64,000 bases of DNA from a virus, in IMG/VR virus record IMGVR_UViG_3300002231_001563, positions 1-64,000 of that record; one strand, given 5' to 3'. The notes below the pieces were generated by a model that saw only the letters and a program-made list of their open reading frames with translations, searched no databases and was not told where the DNA came from. Below are positions 7,616-14,472 of the stretch, piece by piece. Position numbers and translations under genes: made by a program. How positions within the stretch are numbered: position 1 is the stretch's first letter; every line of letters begins with the position of its first letter.

Positions 7616-9970
7616 ATGGGCGGATTAGCTGGACATATGAGTCATCTTTATGATAATCCGAGGTTGACTTTCTCTGAAATTAAAAGTATTTTACAAGATG
7701 CAGCTGCAGGTAATCTTGAGGGCACTGAAAAGACTGATGGCCAGAACCTGTACATTTCTTTTTCGGTCCCCAAGCAAGAACTAGAATTTGCTGAGGATGG
7801 CCCAAAAGCTGCAAGGAATAAAACAAATATTAAAGCCGGAGGAATGTCTACTCAACAATTAGCAGACAAGTTCTCCTTCAATCCGGCTCTTAAAAAATCC
7901 TTCTCTCAGGCCCTTCGAGATTTCGGAAATGTAGTTAAATCTTTTCCGAAAGACAAGCAAATAGAAATATTTGGACCAGATACCAATATCTACTATAATG
8001 CTGAAATTATTAATCCTGAAACTGCAAATGTTGTAAATTATGATTCTAAGCTAGTTTCTATTCACAGAGGTGGTGGCGCAGAATTTGATAAAGAAACTGG
8101 CGCGCCAGTTCAAATTGAGATTACTGATCCTGAAACTGGAGAGATTATTACGGGCCCCAAAGATGTATCGGGGCATGCCCAGATGCTGTCTGATGTTCTA
8201 GAAGATATCCAGCAAGACTTATCCGATAATAAATTTAAAATTGAAATGGATGCAGTTTTTAATCTAAAGGCCCTGGAGGATAAAGAAGCTCTACAAACGG
8301 CGCTTGGTATTATTGAGGATGAACTTTCGAGTGAAGGAATTTCTGATAGCCAGATGGTTATTGAATATATTATGGCACGGATTTTATCCCTATTTCAAGA
8401 AGAGGGTCTTAATTTAGATGAAGAAACAGAAAGATTAGTTTTAAAGAGGATCCTTTTATCCAATCCCTCTTATAAGGAGGCTTATGGATATGATAAGATG
8501 CCCAAAGAATTGGATCCTCGTACAATTTTAAAAAATGCCAGTCAAAAAGATAAGAATCGTGTAATTTATTTGCTGAAAAATGCGAAGGAAATTTTAGCCA
8601 AAGCTATAGAGCCGATAGAGGGCGCAATCCACGATTTTACCGTTGAGATGTTACGCGGATTGGAGAGTTTATTTATTTTAGATAATAAAAAAGAAACAGA
8701 AAGACTCAAAAGTGAAGTGGCAAAAGCCATCGCCGCCATTGAGGCTTCCGGGCACGAAGGGGCTTTGGAAATATTACAAAAACAAATGAACAAATTAAAA
8801 AGCGTAGAAAATGTATCTACCGCAGCAGAGGGTTTTGTTTTTGATCACGATGGCTGGTCTTATAAATTTACGGGAAATTTCGCACCTATTAATCAAATTT
8901 TGGGCCTCTTTAAATATGGGCGTGCCGGAATACCTCCTTTGGAAAAATTAAATGAAAAAATAGAAAATGAATCTAAAAGGCAAGTCGTCTTGTACCCCGG
9001 GAGATTTCAACCCATGGGTCGACATCATGTCGCCGTATTCGAAGAATTACAAAATCGCTTTGGAAGGGGAAATGTATATATCGCCACATCTGATAAGGTG
9101 GATCCTCCAAAATCCCCTCTTAATTTCGAAGAAAAGAAAGAAATAATTTTAAAACATGGCATACCCGAGGAGCAAATATTAAATATTCGAAGCCCCTATC
9201 GCGGAGATGAACTAGAAAAATATTTTGATCCAGAAACTACGATAGCTATATATGCCCTCGGAGCAAAAGACGCTGGCAGGCTTTCTATGGCAGGCTGGTT
9301 TAGAGATTATGAAGATAATTTAAACGACCTAAAAACTTACCAAGATCACGGTTATGTTCTAGAGGCTCCCCACCAATGTATTATCCTTCCTACCGGTGAG
9401 GAGATGTGCGGAAGTAGTATACGGGCAGCTATGAAAAATCTTACTCCTGAGAGCTTTAATGACGTCATGGGATGGTTTGATCAGGATATCTATGACATGT
9501 TAAAGAGTAAGATTAGCGAAAGCCCCACGAGCCTCTCAGAGACACTTTTTTCTTTAATTGAGGAAGTTATTGAGGAGCGCTCAAAAAAGGCAGAAAAAAT
9601 CTCTAAAAAGATTGCATATCTCATTGATAAAGAAGGTAAAGATAAGGACCAGGCTGCAGCAATTGCCTATTCCATGTATGACCGGGGAGATCTGGATGAA
9701 CTTCGAACTAATATATCTGGTTTTTACGGCGATCCTCCTAAACCTAGACGAAAGCCGAAAAAAAATAAATATAATGAACCCACACTTCGCGACGACTCTA
9801 AGTCACCTCGCAACTCTAAAGAAAAAGAGGAAGAAGAAATGGAGCTGGAAGAAATCTCAGCTATGGGAGGGGGTGCCGCCCAAGGCAGTAGTGGCACACA
9901 GAATTCTGTACCTTTTCCGGGATTTAAAATAAAAAGAAGAAAATCCAAGAAGAAACGTACTAATTATTAA
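7616..9970 (+). CDS. ligase-like nucleotidyltransferase fused to a cytidylyltransferase-fold domain
   Basis: Encodes 784 residues. The N-terminus (MSHLYDNPRLTF..EKTDGQNLYISF) resembles a phage family (DUF6267-like) with a KxDG motif at K39-G42, the signature of covalent nucleotidyltransferases (RNA/DNA ligases and capping enzymes). A later EGFVF then YKFTG (about 405-420) fits ligase motifs IV and V. Residues about 456-610 form a separate HxGH-type domain: YPGRFQPMGRHH and a terminal GSSIRAAM, as in NMN adenylyltransferase/TagD-like enzymes. A helical segment KISKKIAYLIDKEGKDKDQA (about 661-680) and a Lys-rich tail follow. Possible roles are nucleic-acid end sealing or NAD-related nucleotidyl transfer; the pairing of the two activities is inferred, not shown. 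It follows the coiled-coil gene with a one-base gap. Confidence 0.75.
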   Translation: MGGLAGHMSHLYDNPRLTFSEIKSILQDAAAGNLEGTEKTDGQNLYISFSVPKQELEFAEDGPKAARNKTNIKAGGMSTQQLADKFSFNPALKKSFSQALRDFGNVVKSFPKDKQIEIFGPDTNIYYNAEIINPETANVVNYDSKLVSIHRGGGAEFDKETGAPVQIEITDPETGEIITGPKDVSGHAQMLSDVLEDIQQDLSDNKFKIEMDAVFNLKALEDKEALQTALGIIEDELSSEGISDSQMVIEYIMARILSLFQEEGLNLDEETERLVLKRILLSNPSYKEAYGYDKMPKELDPRTILKNASQKDKNRVIYLLKNAKEILAKAIEPIEGAIHDFTVEMLRGLESLFILDNKKETERLKSEVAKAIAAIEASGHEGALEILQKQMNKLKSVENVSTAAEGFVFDHDGWSYKFTGNFAPINQILGLFKYGRAGIPPLEKLNEKIENESKRQVVLYPGRFQPMGRHHVAVFEELQNRFGRGNVYIATSDKVDPPKSPLNFEEKKEIILKHGIPEEQILNIRSPYRGDELEKYFDPETTIAIYALGAKDAGRLSMAGWFRDYEDNLNDLKTYQDHGYVLEAPHQCIILPTGEEMCGSSIRAAMKNLTPESFNDVMGWFDQDIYDMLKSKISESPTSLSETLFSLIEEVIEERSKKAEKISKKIAYLIDKEGKDKDQAAAIAYSMYDRGDLDELRTNISGFYGDPPKPRRKPKKNKYNEPTLRDDSKSPRNSKEKEEEEMELEEISAMGGGAAQGSSGTQNSVPFPGFKIKRRKSKKKRTNY

Positions 9971-9989
9971 TAAACTGGAGTTTACTATA

Positions 9990-10883
9990 ATGATTAATAG
10001 AAATGATTTATTAGAAGAACATCTTTTGAGAGAAAATATCCGGACCGCACTTCGAATTGTTAAGCGGCGACAAGGACAAAAAGAATTTTATGTTCGTAAC
10101 ATAGTTAAATCATTGCTCTCAGAGGTTGCGTCCGTTAAATATGAGTATACCTCTTTAAATTTACTGGCTCACTTTATTAAGGAAGTTGTCGGAGACCCCT
10201 CTAAACCGGATAGCAATCCTGCGTTTAAGGATGCTTATACCGATCTTACTTCCTCAACAGAGGATCGAGAAATATTTACCGAATTTATTCTGGATTTTGC
10301 CAATGAGGATTTTCGCACAATTGATGCAGACCGAGAACCAAAATCCCTAGGACAGGACTTTGTTGAGAGAGGGTTTGAAGAGCCTGAAGAAGATATCGAA
10401 GATGTAGAAGAAGACGAAGAAGACGAGGTGATCACTATTAGCGTGAATGATCTTGAGGATAGCGGAGGAGATATTGTCCCTGAAGAACCTGAAGAAGAAG
10501 AATTTACTATTGGTGAAGACTTAGTTGAAGAAGAGCCTGAAGAAGATGTTAATTCTGGTATTAAAAAATATAGCAGAGAAGCATATAAGAGAATCGGCCC
10601 TGCTCTTCGAAGATATTACGGCCAAATCCAAAAAGAAAGTGTCCTAAAAAACGCCGTAGAGATCGATGGCAAGGAGTATCCTCCAGGAGATGTTAGCGAA
10701 AGGGAACTTTTCAGAATCTATCTAAAAAAGAATCTCTTACTTTGGGCTTCAAGATATGAGGAATTGTTTTTTCAAGATTCTCCCGAAACTGATATTGAAA
10801 TTGATGGACAAGCTGACGAAGAAGAAGCTGTTATTGATGCTGATACTGCTGGGGAATCTGAAGTTCTTGATTTAGGTTTTTAA
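9990..10883 (+). CDS. acidic protein of unknown function
   Basis: Encodes 297 residues. The N-terminal 100 residues are helical and mildly basic (LREN..RTALRIVKRRQGQK). Residues about 125-185 are an extended Glu/Asp-rich segment with repeated EEPEEE, and residues 190-260 return to a folded basic-helical part (YSREAYKRIGPALRRYYGQ). The C-terminus is acidic again. Such acidic inserts are common in phage scaffold or core proteins, but no homology is evident. ACTGGAG lies about ten bases upstream of the ATG. It is the last gene before a strong promoter, so it probably ends the upstream transcription unit. No hairpin terminator is visible after it. Confidence 0.6.
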   Translation: MINRNDLLEEHLLRENIRTALRIVKRRQGQKEFYVRNIVKSLLSEVASVKYEYTSLNLLAHFIKEVVGDPSKPDSNPAFKDAYTDLTSSTEDREIFTEFILDFANEDFRTIDADREPKSLGQDFVERGFEEPEEDIEDVEEDEEDEVITISVNDLEDSGGDIVPEEPEEEEFTIGEDLVEEEPEEDVNSGIKKYSREAYKRIGPALRRYYGQIQKESVLKNAVEIDGKEYPPGDVSERELFRIYLKKNLLLWASRYEELFFQDSPETDIEIDGQADEEEAVIDADTAGESEVLDLGF

Positions 10884-10903
10884 AAAAAATTACATCTTTT
10901 TCC

Positions 10904-10932
10904 TTGACAAAGGTTTAGATTTACGTTATATT
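10904..10932 (+). promoter_or_regulatory. sigma70-type promoter
   Basis: TTGACA at 10904-10909, a 17-base spacer and TATATT at 10927-10932. The predicted start of transcription near 10939 coincides with the first base of a tandem repeat array that forms the leader of the HTH gene. Confidence 0.8.
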
Positions 10933-10938
10933 AATATT

Positions 10939-11045
10939 AATCACACTAAACATACTAATCACACTAAACATACTAATCACTCTAAACATACTAATATTAT
11001 AATCACTCTAAACATACTAATATTATAATCACTCTAAAACACTCT
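10939..11045 (+). repeat. 18-bp tandem repeats forming the leader of the HTH gene
   Basis: Units of AATCACACTAAACATACT at 10939-10956 and 10957-10974 are followed by the variant AATCACTCTAAACATACT at 10975-10992 and 11001-11018 and a degenerate fifth unit from 11027. The later units are separated by an AATATTAT insert at 10993-11000 and 11019-11026. The array begins at the predicted transcription start and fills the 5' leader up to the gene at 11063. It could be a multi-site operator for the HTH protein downstream, or an RNA element repeated in the leader. There are no unique spacers, so it is not a CRISPR. Confidence 0.85.
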
Positions 11046-11062
11046 ATCATACTAATACTGTT

Positions 11063-11434
11063 ATGTCAAATTGGAAACGCAGAAAGAATTACAATGGTAA
11101 AAACAAAGATTATAGTATCTCTAATAAACTTCGTAAAGAAAAGAGATCTCATGAAGAATTTGAGATTATGTTAAATAGTTTGACTCTCGAAGAGGTCATA
11201 GGGCTCAAGTTAGAATTGGCGTCACGAAATATAGCCAATCGCCTCTATGGCTTACCTATATGGTCATCAATAAATCATATAATTAAAGAAGCGGTTCTCA
11301 AGTATGCTCTGTCTGCCACGCGTACTCAAGCGGAGGCTATGAGATTCCTTGGCTTAAATCAAAGTCATTTTCACGAGCTGCGAAAGAAGTATAAAATTAA
11401 AGAATATTTTTTAAATCAAGAAGAAGAGGAATAG
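11063..11434 (+). CDS. small DNA-binding protein with Fis-type helix-turn-helix
   Basis: Encodes 123 residues. The N-terminal third is basic (SNWKRRKNYNGKNK). The C-terminal segment LKYALSATRTQAEAMRFLGL followed by NQSHFHELRKKYKI has the layout of a Fis/NtrC-type HTH: helix, turn with TQAEAMRFLGL, then a recognition helix. The expected role is transcriptional regulation of phage genes. It stands alone behind a strong promoter and a leader of five tandem repeats, which makes autoregulation plausible. No Shine-Dalgarno is visible before the ATG (leader ends CTGTTATG), so translation may be weak or controlled. The acidic tail is NQEEEE. Confidence 0.7.
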   Translation: MSNWKRRKNYNGKNKDYSISNKLRKEKRSHEEFEIMLNSLTLEEVIGLKLELASRNIANRLYGLPIWSSINHIIKEAVLKYALSATRTQAEAMRFLGLNQSHFHELRKKYKIKEYFLNQEEEE

Positions 11435-11659
11435 CTGCATAGTTATACCTGGATGTACCTTTGTACCATCCCGGACACAGGAGAAAAGTGTAATTATAAA
11501 CGGAATGGTTCATTGTCTCTAACGAACCATGGGAGCGAAAGGAGAGTGGTAAGTGCGTTTTATATATTTAATTGAGTCTTTACTAACGCGAGTAATCCCC
11601 AAGTGCAGAGAGGCTAGGATGCTGGAAATCCAAGTTAACCAGCACTTTTCTTTTTTTTT
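11435..11659 (+). ncRNA. candidate structured non-coding RNA
   Basis: This 225-base gap has no credible ORF but carries several local stems. Hairpin 1 at 11451-11471 is GGATGTAC-CTTT-GTAC(C)ATCC, an eight-pair stem with one bulged C. Hairpin 2 at 11505-11530 is ATGGTTC paired with GAACCAT. Hairpin 3 at 11580-11595 is TTACT paired with AGTAA around AACGCG. Purine-rich GGGAGCGAAAGGAGAG lies between hairpins 2 and 3. The segment ends in a hairpin followed by a long T tract. It could be a processed RNA cut from the HTH transcript or a regulatory 3' element. It does not resemble tmRNA, RNase P RNA or 6S RNA in any motif I can recall. Confidence 0.5.
11619..11659 (+). terminator. rho-independent terminator
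   Basis: TGCTGG at 11620-11625 pairs with CCAGCA at 11639-11644 around a 13-base loop, followed by CTTTTC and nine consecutive T. It closes the unit that begins at the promoter at 10904. Confidence 0.8.
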
Positions 11660-11668
11660 GATTTTATT

Positions 11669-11923
11669 ATGCTACACGATGATATGAAAAAAACTATGAC
11701 AGAAGAGGAGGTCATTAATTTGGCATATGCAGAATATGAACCTAAATTTGATGCAACAGCAGAATTCCAGGTTAAAATTAAAAGTGATGATGGTGGTAAG
11801 ACAATCGATTTCTTTGTAGTCGGTGAAGAAAACGCAGAATATCTCCGAGATGAATTAAAGCAGACATATAATGGATATCGTACTATTGTAGTGTATCGCA
11901 GTGAAATGAAAATAAAGAAATAA
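11669..11923 (+). CDS. small hypothetical protein
   Basis: Encodes 84 residues from the ATG at 11669, or 79 from the ATG at 11684. The sequence is soluble and mixed alpha/beta: a helix at TEEEVINLAYAEYEP, then strands AEFQVKIKSDDG and TIDFFVVGEE, and a final helix and strand ending YRTIVVYRSEMKIKK. No family is recognised. It begins ten bases after the terminator, and there is no clear Shine-Dalgarno or consensus promoter in front, so how it is expressed is uncertain. Its stop abuts the start of the phosphoesterase gene (TAAATG), which suggests the two are translated together. Confidence 0.55.
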   Translation: MLHDDMKKTMTEEEVINLAYAEYEPKFDATAEFQVKIKSDDGGKTIDFFVVGEENAEYLRDELKQTYNGYRTIVVYRSEMKIKK

Positions 11924-12586
11924 ATGAAAAGACTAATAATTTCAGACACCCACATAGGGTCAAGATTCTATAGAAGAAATAAATTACTGGAATTATTACG
12001 CACCAAAGAGTACGACCAACTCATTTTAAATGGCGACATTGTTGAATTTCTTAAGGGCCCAGTGTTTCATGAGATTGCTTTAGAAATTTTTAAAGCTATT
12101 GATTTTCGAAAAGAGATTATTTATGTGATAGGTAATCACGACTTGGCTTTATCTAATTTTGTAGGCAAAGAGATTGGGGGGATAAAATTTGTCAAAGAAT
12201 ACGTGTTCGAAGAAAATGGCAGGACATTTAGGGTAGAACACGGCGATGCCTATGAGACAGGTATAGTCCATTACCAGAAAACAATGAAAGTAGTTTCTGT
12301 TTTTCAGGACATAATCGAAAGAATTTTCAACATTGACTTATCTGAGTGGCTCACCAATTTGCGATTAAAAAAACGCAAGCTTAAGCGCTTATGGGATATT
12401 ATTGATAAAAACAGCGACGTAGATGTTCTTATAATAGGTCATATGCACATACCTGAAGTGGTGATTTGGATTGACGAATACGAAAAGATTAAAACATATG
12501 TCAATAGCGGAGATTGGGTCCAGCACGCCACCTATGTGGAAATTAATGATGGAATTGTGCGTTTAAGAAATTTTTTAAAAAAATGA
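11924..12586 (+). CDS. calcineurin-like metallophosphoesterase
   Basis: Encodes 220 residues with the full metallophosphoesterase motif set: SDTHIG (residues 7-12), NGDIVEF (about 38-44), GNHDL (about 70-74), a conserved HGDAYETG segment (about 106) and IIGHMHIPE (about 169-177), ending with NSGDW. These residues bind two metal ions. The length, and the pattern of GD..E with a C-terminal GHMH then NSGDW, are closest to the LpxH/YfcE-like branch that hydrolyses UDP-diacylglucosamine or small phosphodiesters. The true substrate is unknown. It directly follows a small hypothetical gene and precedes a membrane hydroxylase, so a lipid-related role is possible but speculative. Confidence 0.85.
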   Translation: MKRLIISDTHIGSRFYRRNKLLELLRTKEYDQLILNGDIVEFLKGPVFHEIALEIFKAIDFRKEIIYVIGNHDLALSNFVGKEIGGIKFVKEYVFEENGRTFRVEHGDAYETGIVHYQKTMKVVSVFQDIIERIFNIDLSEWLTNLRLKKRKLKRLWDIIDKNSDVDVLIIGHMHIPEVVIWIDEYEKIKTYVNSGDWVQHATYVEINDGIVRLRNFLKK

Positions 12587-12622
12587 AAATTTAAATAATA
12601 CTTATATAAAAAAGAGGTAAGA

Positions 12623-13054
12623 ATGTTTGTTGTTTGGGGTATAGTTGGTTTCTTTTTTACGTCGCTGATGTTTTATTTAAATCATCGTTTTGTTGGTCAT
12701 GGGCCTTTAGGGAAGTGGCCCCTCTTGAGGCACATGAGAAGACTACATATGAAACACCACAGGCATGATTACGATGAAGAGCGAAATACTCACCTCACCC
12801 TTCCGTTGTGGGCTAAATTTTTATTCTTACTCACCTTCTTTCTTCTATCTTTAATATCCCTATCATTTGCTGTGGGTTATATCGTCTATGTGCTTTATTA
12901 TGGCTGGCTCCATCATAAAATGCACAATGATGACAAGACAGGCTATTGCTCACAACACCATTATATCCACCACAGAAAATCAGCAAAGCATAATTTCTCA
13001 GGTACAATGCCATTTATTGATAAAATTTTCGGAACTCATTTAAAAAAAGCTTGA
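12623..13054 (+). CDS. histidine-box membrane hydroxylase (fatty acid hydroxylase/desaturase superfamily)
   Basis: Encodes 143 residues with two or three membrane helices (residues about 1-20 and 58-90). It has the histidine clusters of the integral-membrane di-iron hydroxylases: HRFVGH, RLHMKHHRH, HHKMH and QHHYIHH. This superfamily includes sterol desaturases, fatty acid 2-hydroxylases and beta-carotene hydroxylase (CrtZ). The small size and the short central loop resemble CrtZ-like or minimal fatty acid hydroxylases. The substrate may be a host membrane lipid or carotenoid; the sequence does not decide. AAGAGGT precedes the ATG. Its last codons overlap the -35 box of the tRNA promoter. This would be an auxiliary metabolic gene. 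Confidence 0.8.
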   Translation: MFVVWGIVGFFFTSLMFYLNHRFVGHGPLGKWPLLRHMRRLHMKHHRHDYDEERNTHLTLPLWAKFLFLLTFFLLSLISLSFAVGYIVYVLYYGWLHHKMHNDDKTGYCSQHHYIHHRKSAKHNFSGTMPFIDKIFGTHLKKA

Positions 13055-13079
13055 CAAAAGTATAGAAATCCCATATAAT
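13051..13079 (+). promoter_or_regulatory. consensus sigma70-type promoter of the tRNA-clpP unit
   Basis: A perfect TTGACA at 13051-13056, a 17-base spacer and a perfect TATAAT at 13074-13079. It lies at the very end of the hydroxylase gene, whose TGA is inside the -35 box, and initiates about at the first tRNA base. Confidence 0.9.
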
Positions 13080-13087
13080 GTATATAT

Positions 13088-13164
13088 GGACTTTTAACTC
13101 AGTTGGTCAGAGTACCCGGCTCATACCCGGAATGTCGTAGGTTCAAGTCCTACAAAGTCCACCA
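13088..13164 (+). tRNA. tRNA-Met (anticodon CAT)
   Basis: A 77-base cloverleaf with acceptor GGACTTT/AAAGTCC, D-stem ACTC/GAGT, anticodon loop CTCATAC, T-stem GTAGG/CCTAC with loop TTCAAGT, discriminator A and encoded CCA. The anticodon stem has a C-A mismatch at its outer pair (27-43). The G1-C72 pair argues against an initiator tRNA. With a CAT anticodon it may be an elongator Met, or an Ile2 tRNA if C34 is modified to lysidine. Confidence 0.9.
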
Positions 13165-13173
13165 CTATTACAG

Positions 13174-13250
13174 GCCTCCGTAGCTCAACTGGATAGAGCA
13201 TCGGCCTTCTAAGCCGAGGGTTACGCGTTCGAGTCGTGTCGGAGGTGCCA
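13174..13250 (+). tRNA. tRNA-Arg (anticodon TCT)
   Basis: A 77-base cloverleaf with acceptor GCCTCCG/CGGAGGT (G1-U72 wobble), D-stem GCTC/GAGC, anticodon stem TCGGC/GCCGA with loop CTTCTAA, T-stem ACGCG/CGTGT and encoded CCA. It reads AGA, a codon used often by the AT-rich genes here. Its 3' acceptor strand GGAGGT stands nine bases before the clpP ATG. Confidence 0.93.
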
Positions 13251-13255
13251 TTATC

Positions 13256-13894
13256 ATGAATTTAACAAAGAGAGAAAAAATGAAAGATATATATTGGTCG
13301 AGCTTACCTACCCACGTTCCGGGCTCTGATTTAGAAAGTTCAAAGTCGGATGATAATAACAAGGTAGAAATTAAGAGTAATAGAGTATATTTTTATTCTG
13401 AAGTCTCTCGTTCTAAAAATTTAGATCTTAATATGAAACTGAGAGATCTGGAAAATGATCTGCTTGCCCAAAAACAAAGGTTAGCGCTAGAAGGCCCAGG
13501 AAAAATATATCTCCATATCAATTCTTATGGAGGGTCGGTATTCGCAGGATTTTCTTCCGTTGATTATATTGCGACATCTCATGTTCCAGTAACATCGGTT
13601 ATTGATGGCTGCGCAGCTTCGGCAGCTACTATTATGAGTGTTGTGGCAGAACATCGGCAGATCAATAAACATGCTTATATGCTGATTCACCAATTATCAT
13701 CAGGCATGTGGGGTAAATATCAAGAGCAGAAAGATACCATGATGAACAACGACGCCCTCATGAAAATGATTATTGAGATTTATGAGGAGCATACTAAGAT
13801 TCCAAAAAAGGAATTAGATAAATTACTTAAGCATGATTTGTGGTGGGACGCATCTACGTGCTTAAAATATGGATTAGTAGATGAAATTATTTAA
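13256..13894 (+). CDS. clpP: ClpP-family serine protease
   Basis: Encodes 212 residues, the usual ClpP length. The catalytic triad is visible: Ser122 in GCAASAAT, His145 in MLIHQLSS and Asp194 in HDLWWDASTCLKYGLVDE, with the ClpP-typical spacing. The motif HINSYGGSVFAG is the oxyanion and handle region. The first 45 residues lack the ClpP axial-loop pattern and are polar. Start choice is open: the ATG at 13256 uses GGAGGT from the 3' end of tRNA-Arg as a Shine-Dalgarno, while 13280 is a later in-frame ATG behind AAAGAGAG. Phage ClpP may process virion proteins or act with host Clp ATPases; no ATPase partner is in the window. Confidence 0.88.
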   Translation: MNLTKREKMKDIYWSSLPTHVPGSDLESSKSDDNNKVEIKSNRVYFYSEVSRSKNLDLNMKLRDLENDLLAQKQRLALEGPGKIYLHINSYGGSVFAGFSSVDYIATSHVPVTSVIDGCAASAATIMSVVAEHRQINKHAYMLIHQLSSGMWGKYQEQKDTMMNNDALMKMIIEIYEEHTKIPKKELDKLLKHDLWWDASTCLKYGLVDEII

Positions 13895-14057
13895 AAGATT
13901 ATTTAAATCCTATCTGGTGTTTGGGTTGGGCGTTATTTTTGGCTCTACTATTTCTTCTCTGGTAACTTATGCCATAATGGCCTTCTCTTATGGGAGTCCA
14001 GACGCGATTAAAATACTTCAAATTCAACAATGTTTAGAGGAAAAAATTAGTGAATAA
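13881..14057 (+). CDS. small single-span membrane protein
   Basis: Encodes 58 residues overlapping the end of clpP by 14 bases and the next gene by eight. A basic N-terminus (MKLFKRLFKSY) precedes one hydrophobic helix (residues about 12-36, LVFGLGVIFGSTISSLVTYA). A short soluble tail ends in QQCLEEKISE. No family is recognised; the layout (basic leader, one helix, inside-positive) fits an inner-membrane peptide. Overlap on both sides suggests coupled translation with clpP and the nucleotidyltransferase. Confidence 0.55.
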   Translation: MKLFKRLFKSYLVFGLGVIFGSTISSLVTYAIMAFSYGSPDAIKILQIQQCLEEKISE

Positions 14058-14472
14058 AGAAAATAAAACAGTTATGGTATCAGGGGGATTTGATCCAATC
14101 CATGTTGGTCATGTAAGAATGATCCGCGCTGCAGCTCAATATGGTAATGTCATTGTGGTTGCCAATTCAGATGAGTGGCTCTATCGCAAGAAAGGGTATA
14201 ACTTTATGGGGTTTAACGAAAGAAAAGAAATTTTGATGGCTCTAAAAGGAGTTATTGACGTTGTTCCGGTGCATGATGACGATGGTACTGTTTGTACAGC
14301 ACTTTTGGAGCATAAGCCAACTTATTTTGCCAACGGAGGCGATCGCACATCTGAGAATACTCCCGAAAAAATGGTTTGTGAAGAGCTAGGAATAGAAATG
14401 TTATGGAATGTCGGCGGCCAAAAGATTCAATCATCGTCAGAATTGGTGCAAGTGGCTCATGAAAAGTCGTAA
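14050..14472 (+). CDS. cytidylyltransferase-family nucleotidyltransferase (HldE/TagD-like)
   Basis: Encodes 140 residues starting at a GTG. GGFDPIHVGHVRMI (about 11-24) carries the HxGH nucleotide-binding motif, NERKEILMAL is the conserved second helix, ANGGDR replaces the KGGDY found in HldE, and IQSSSELV is the ISST-like motif. The family transfers a nucleotide to a sugar or polyol phosphate (heptose-1-phosphate adenylyltransferase, glycerol-3-phosphate cytidylyltransferase). The likely product is an activated sugar or polyol, which may feed the glycan operon starting 4 kb downstream, though that link is inference. It is separate from the cytidylyltransferase-fold domain in the gene at 7616. 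Confidence 0.82.
   Translation: MNKENKTVMVSGGFDPIHVGHVRMIRAAAQYGNVIVVANSDEWLYRKKGYNFMGFNERKEILMALKGVIDVVPVHDDDGTVCTALLEHKPTYFANGGDRTSENTPEKMVCEELGIEMLWNVGGQKIQSSSELVQVAHEKS

Noticed and set aside
10939-11045. Repeat array as a CRISPR
   Set aside because: The 18-bp units are contiguous or separated by the same eight-base insert, so there are no unique spacers, and no cas genes other than a generic PD-(D/E)XK nuclease are present.
11435-11659. The non-coding interval as tmRNA, RNase P RNA or 6S RNA
   Set aside because: No tRNA-like ends, no RNase P conserved blocks and no long 6S-type bulged rod could be seen, so only an unassigned structured RNA is proposed.
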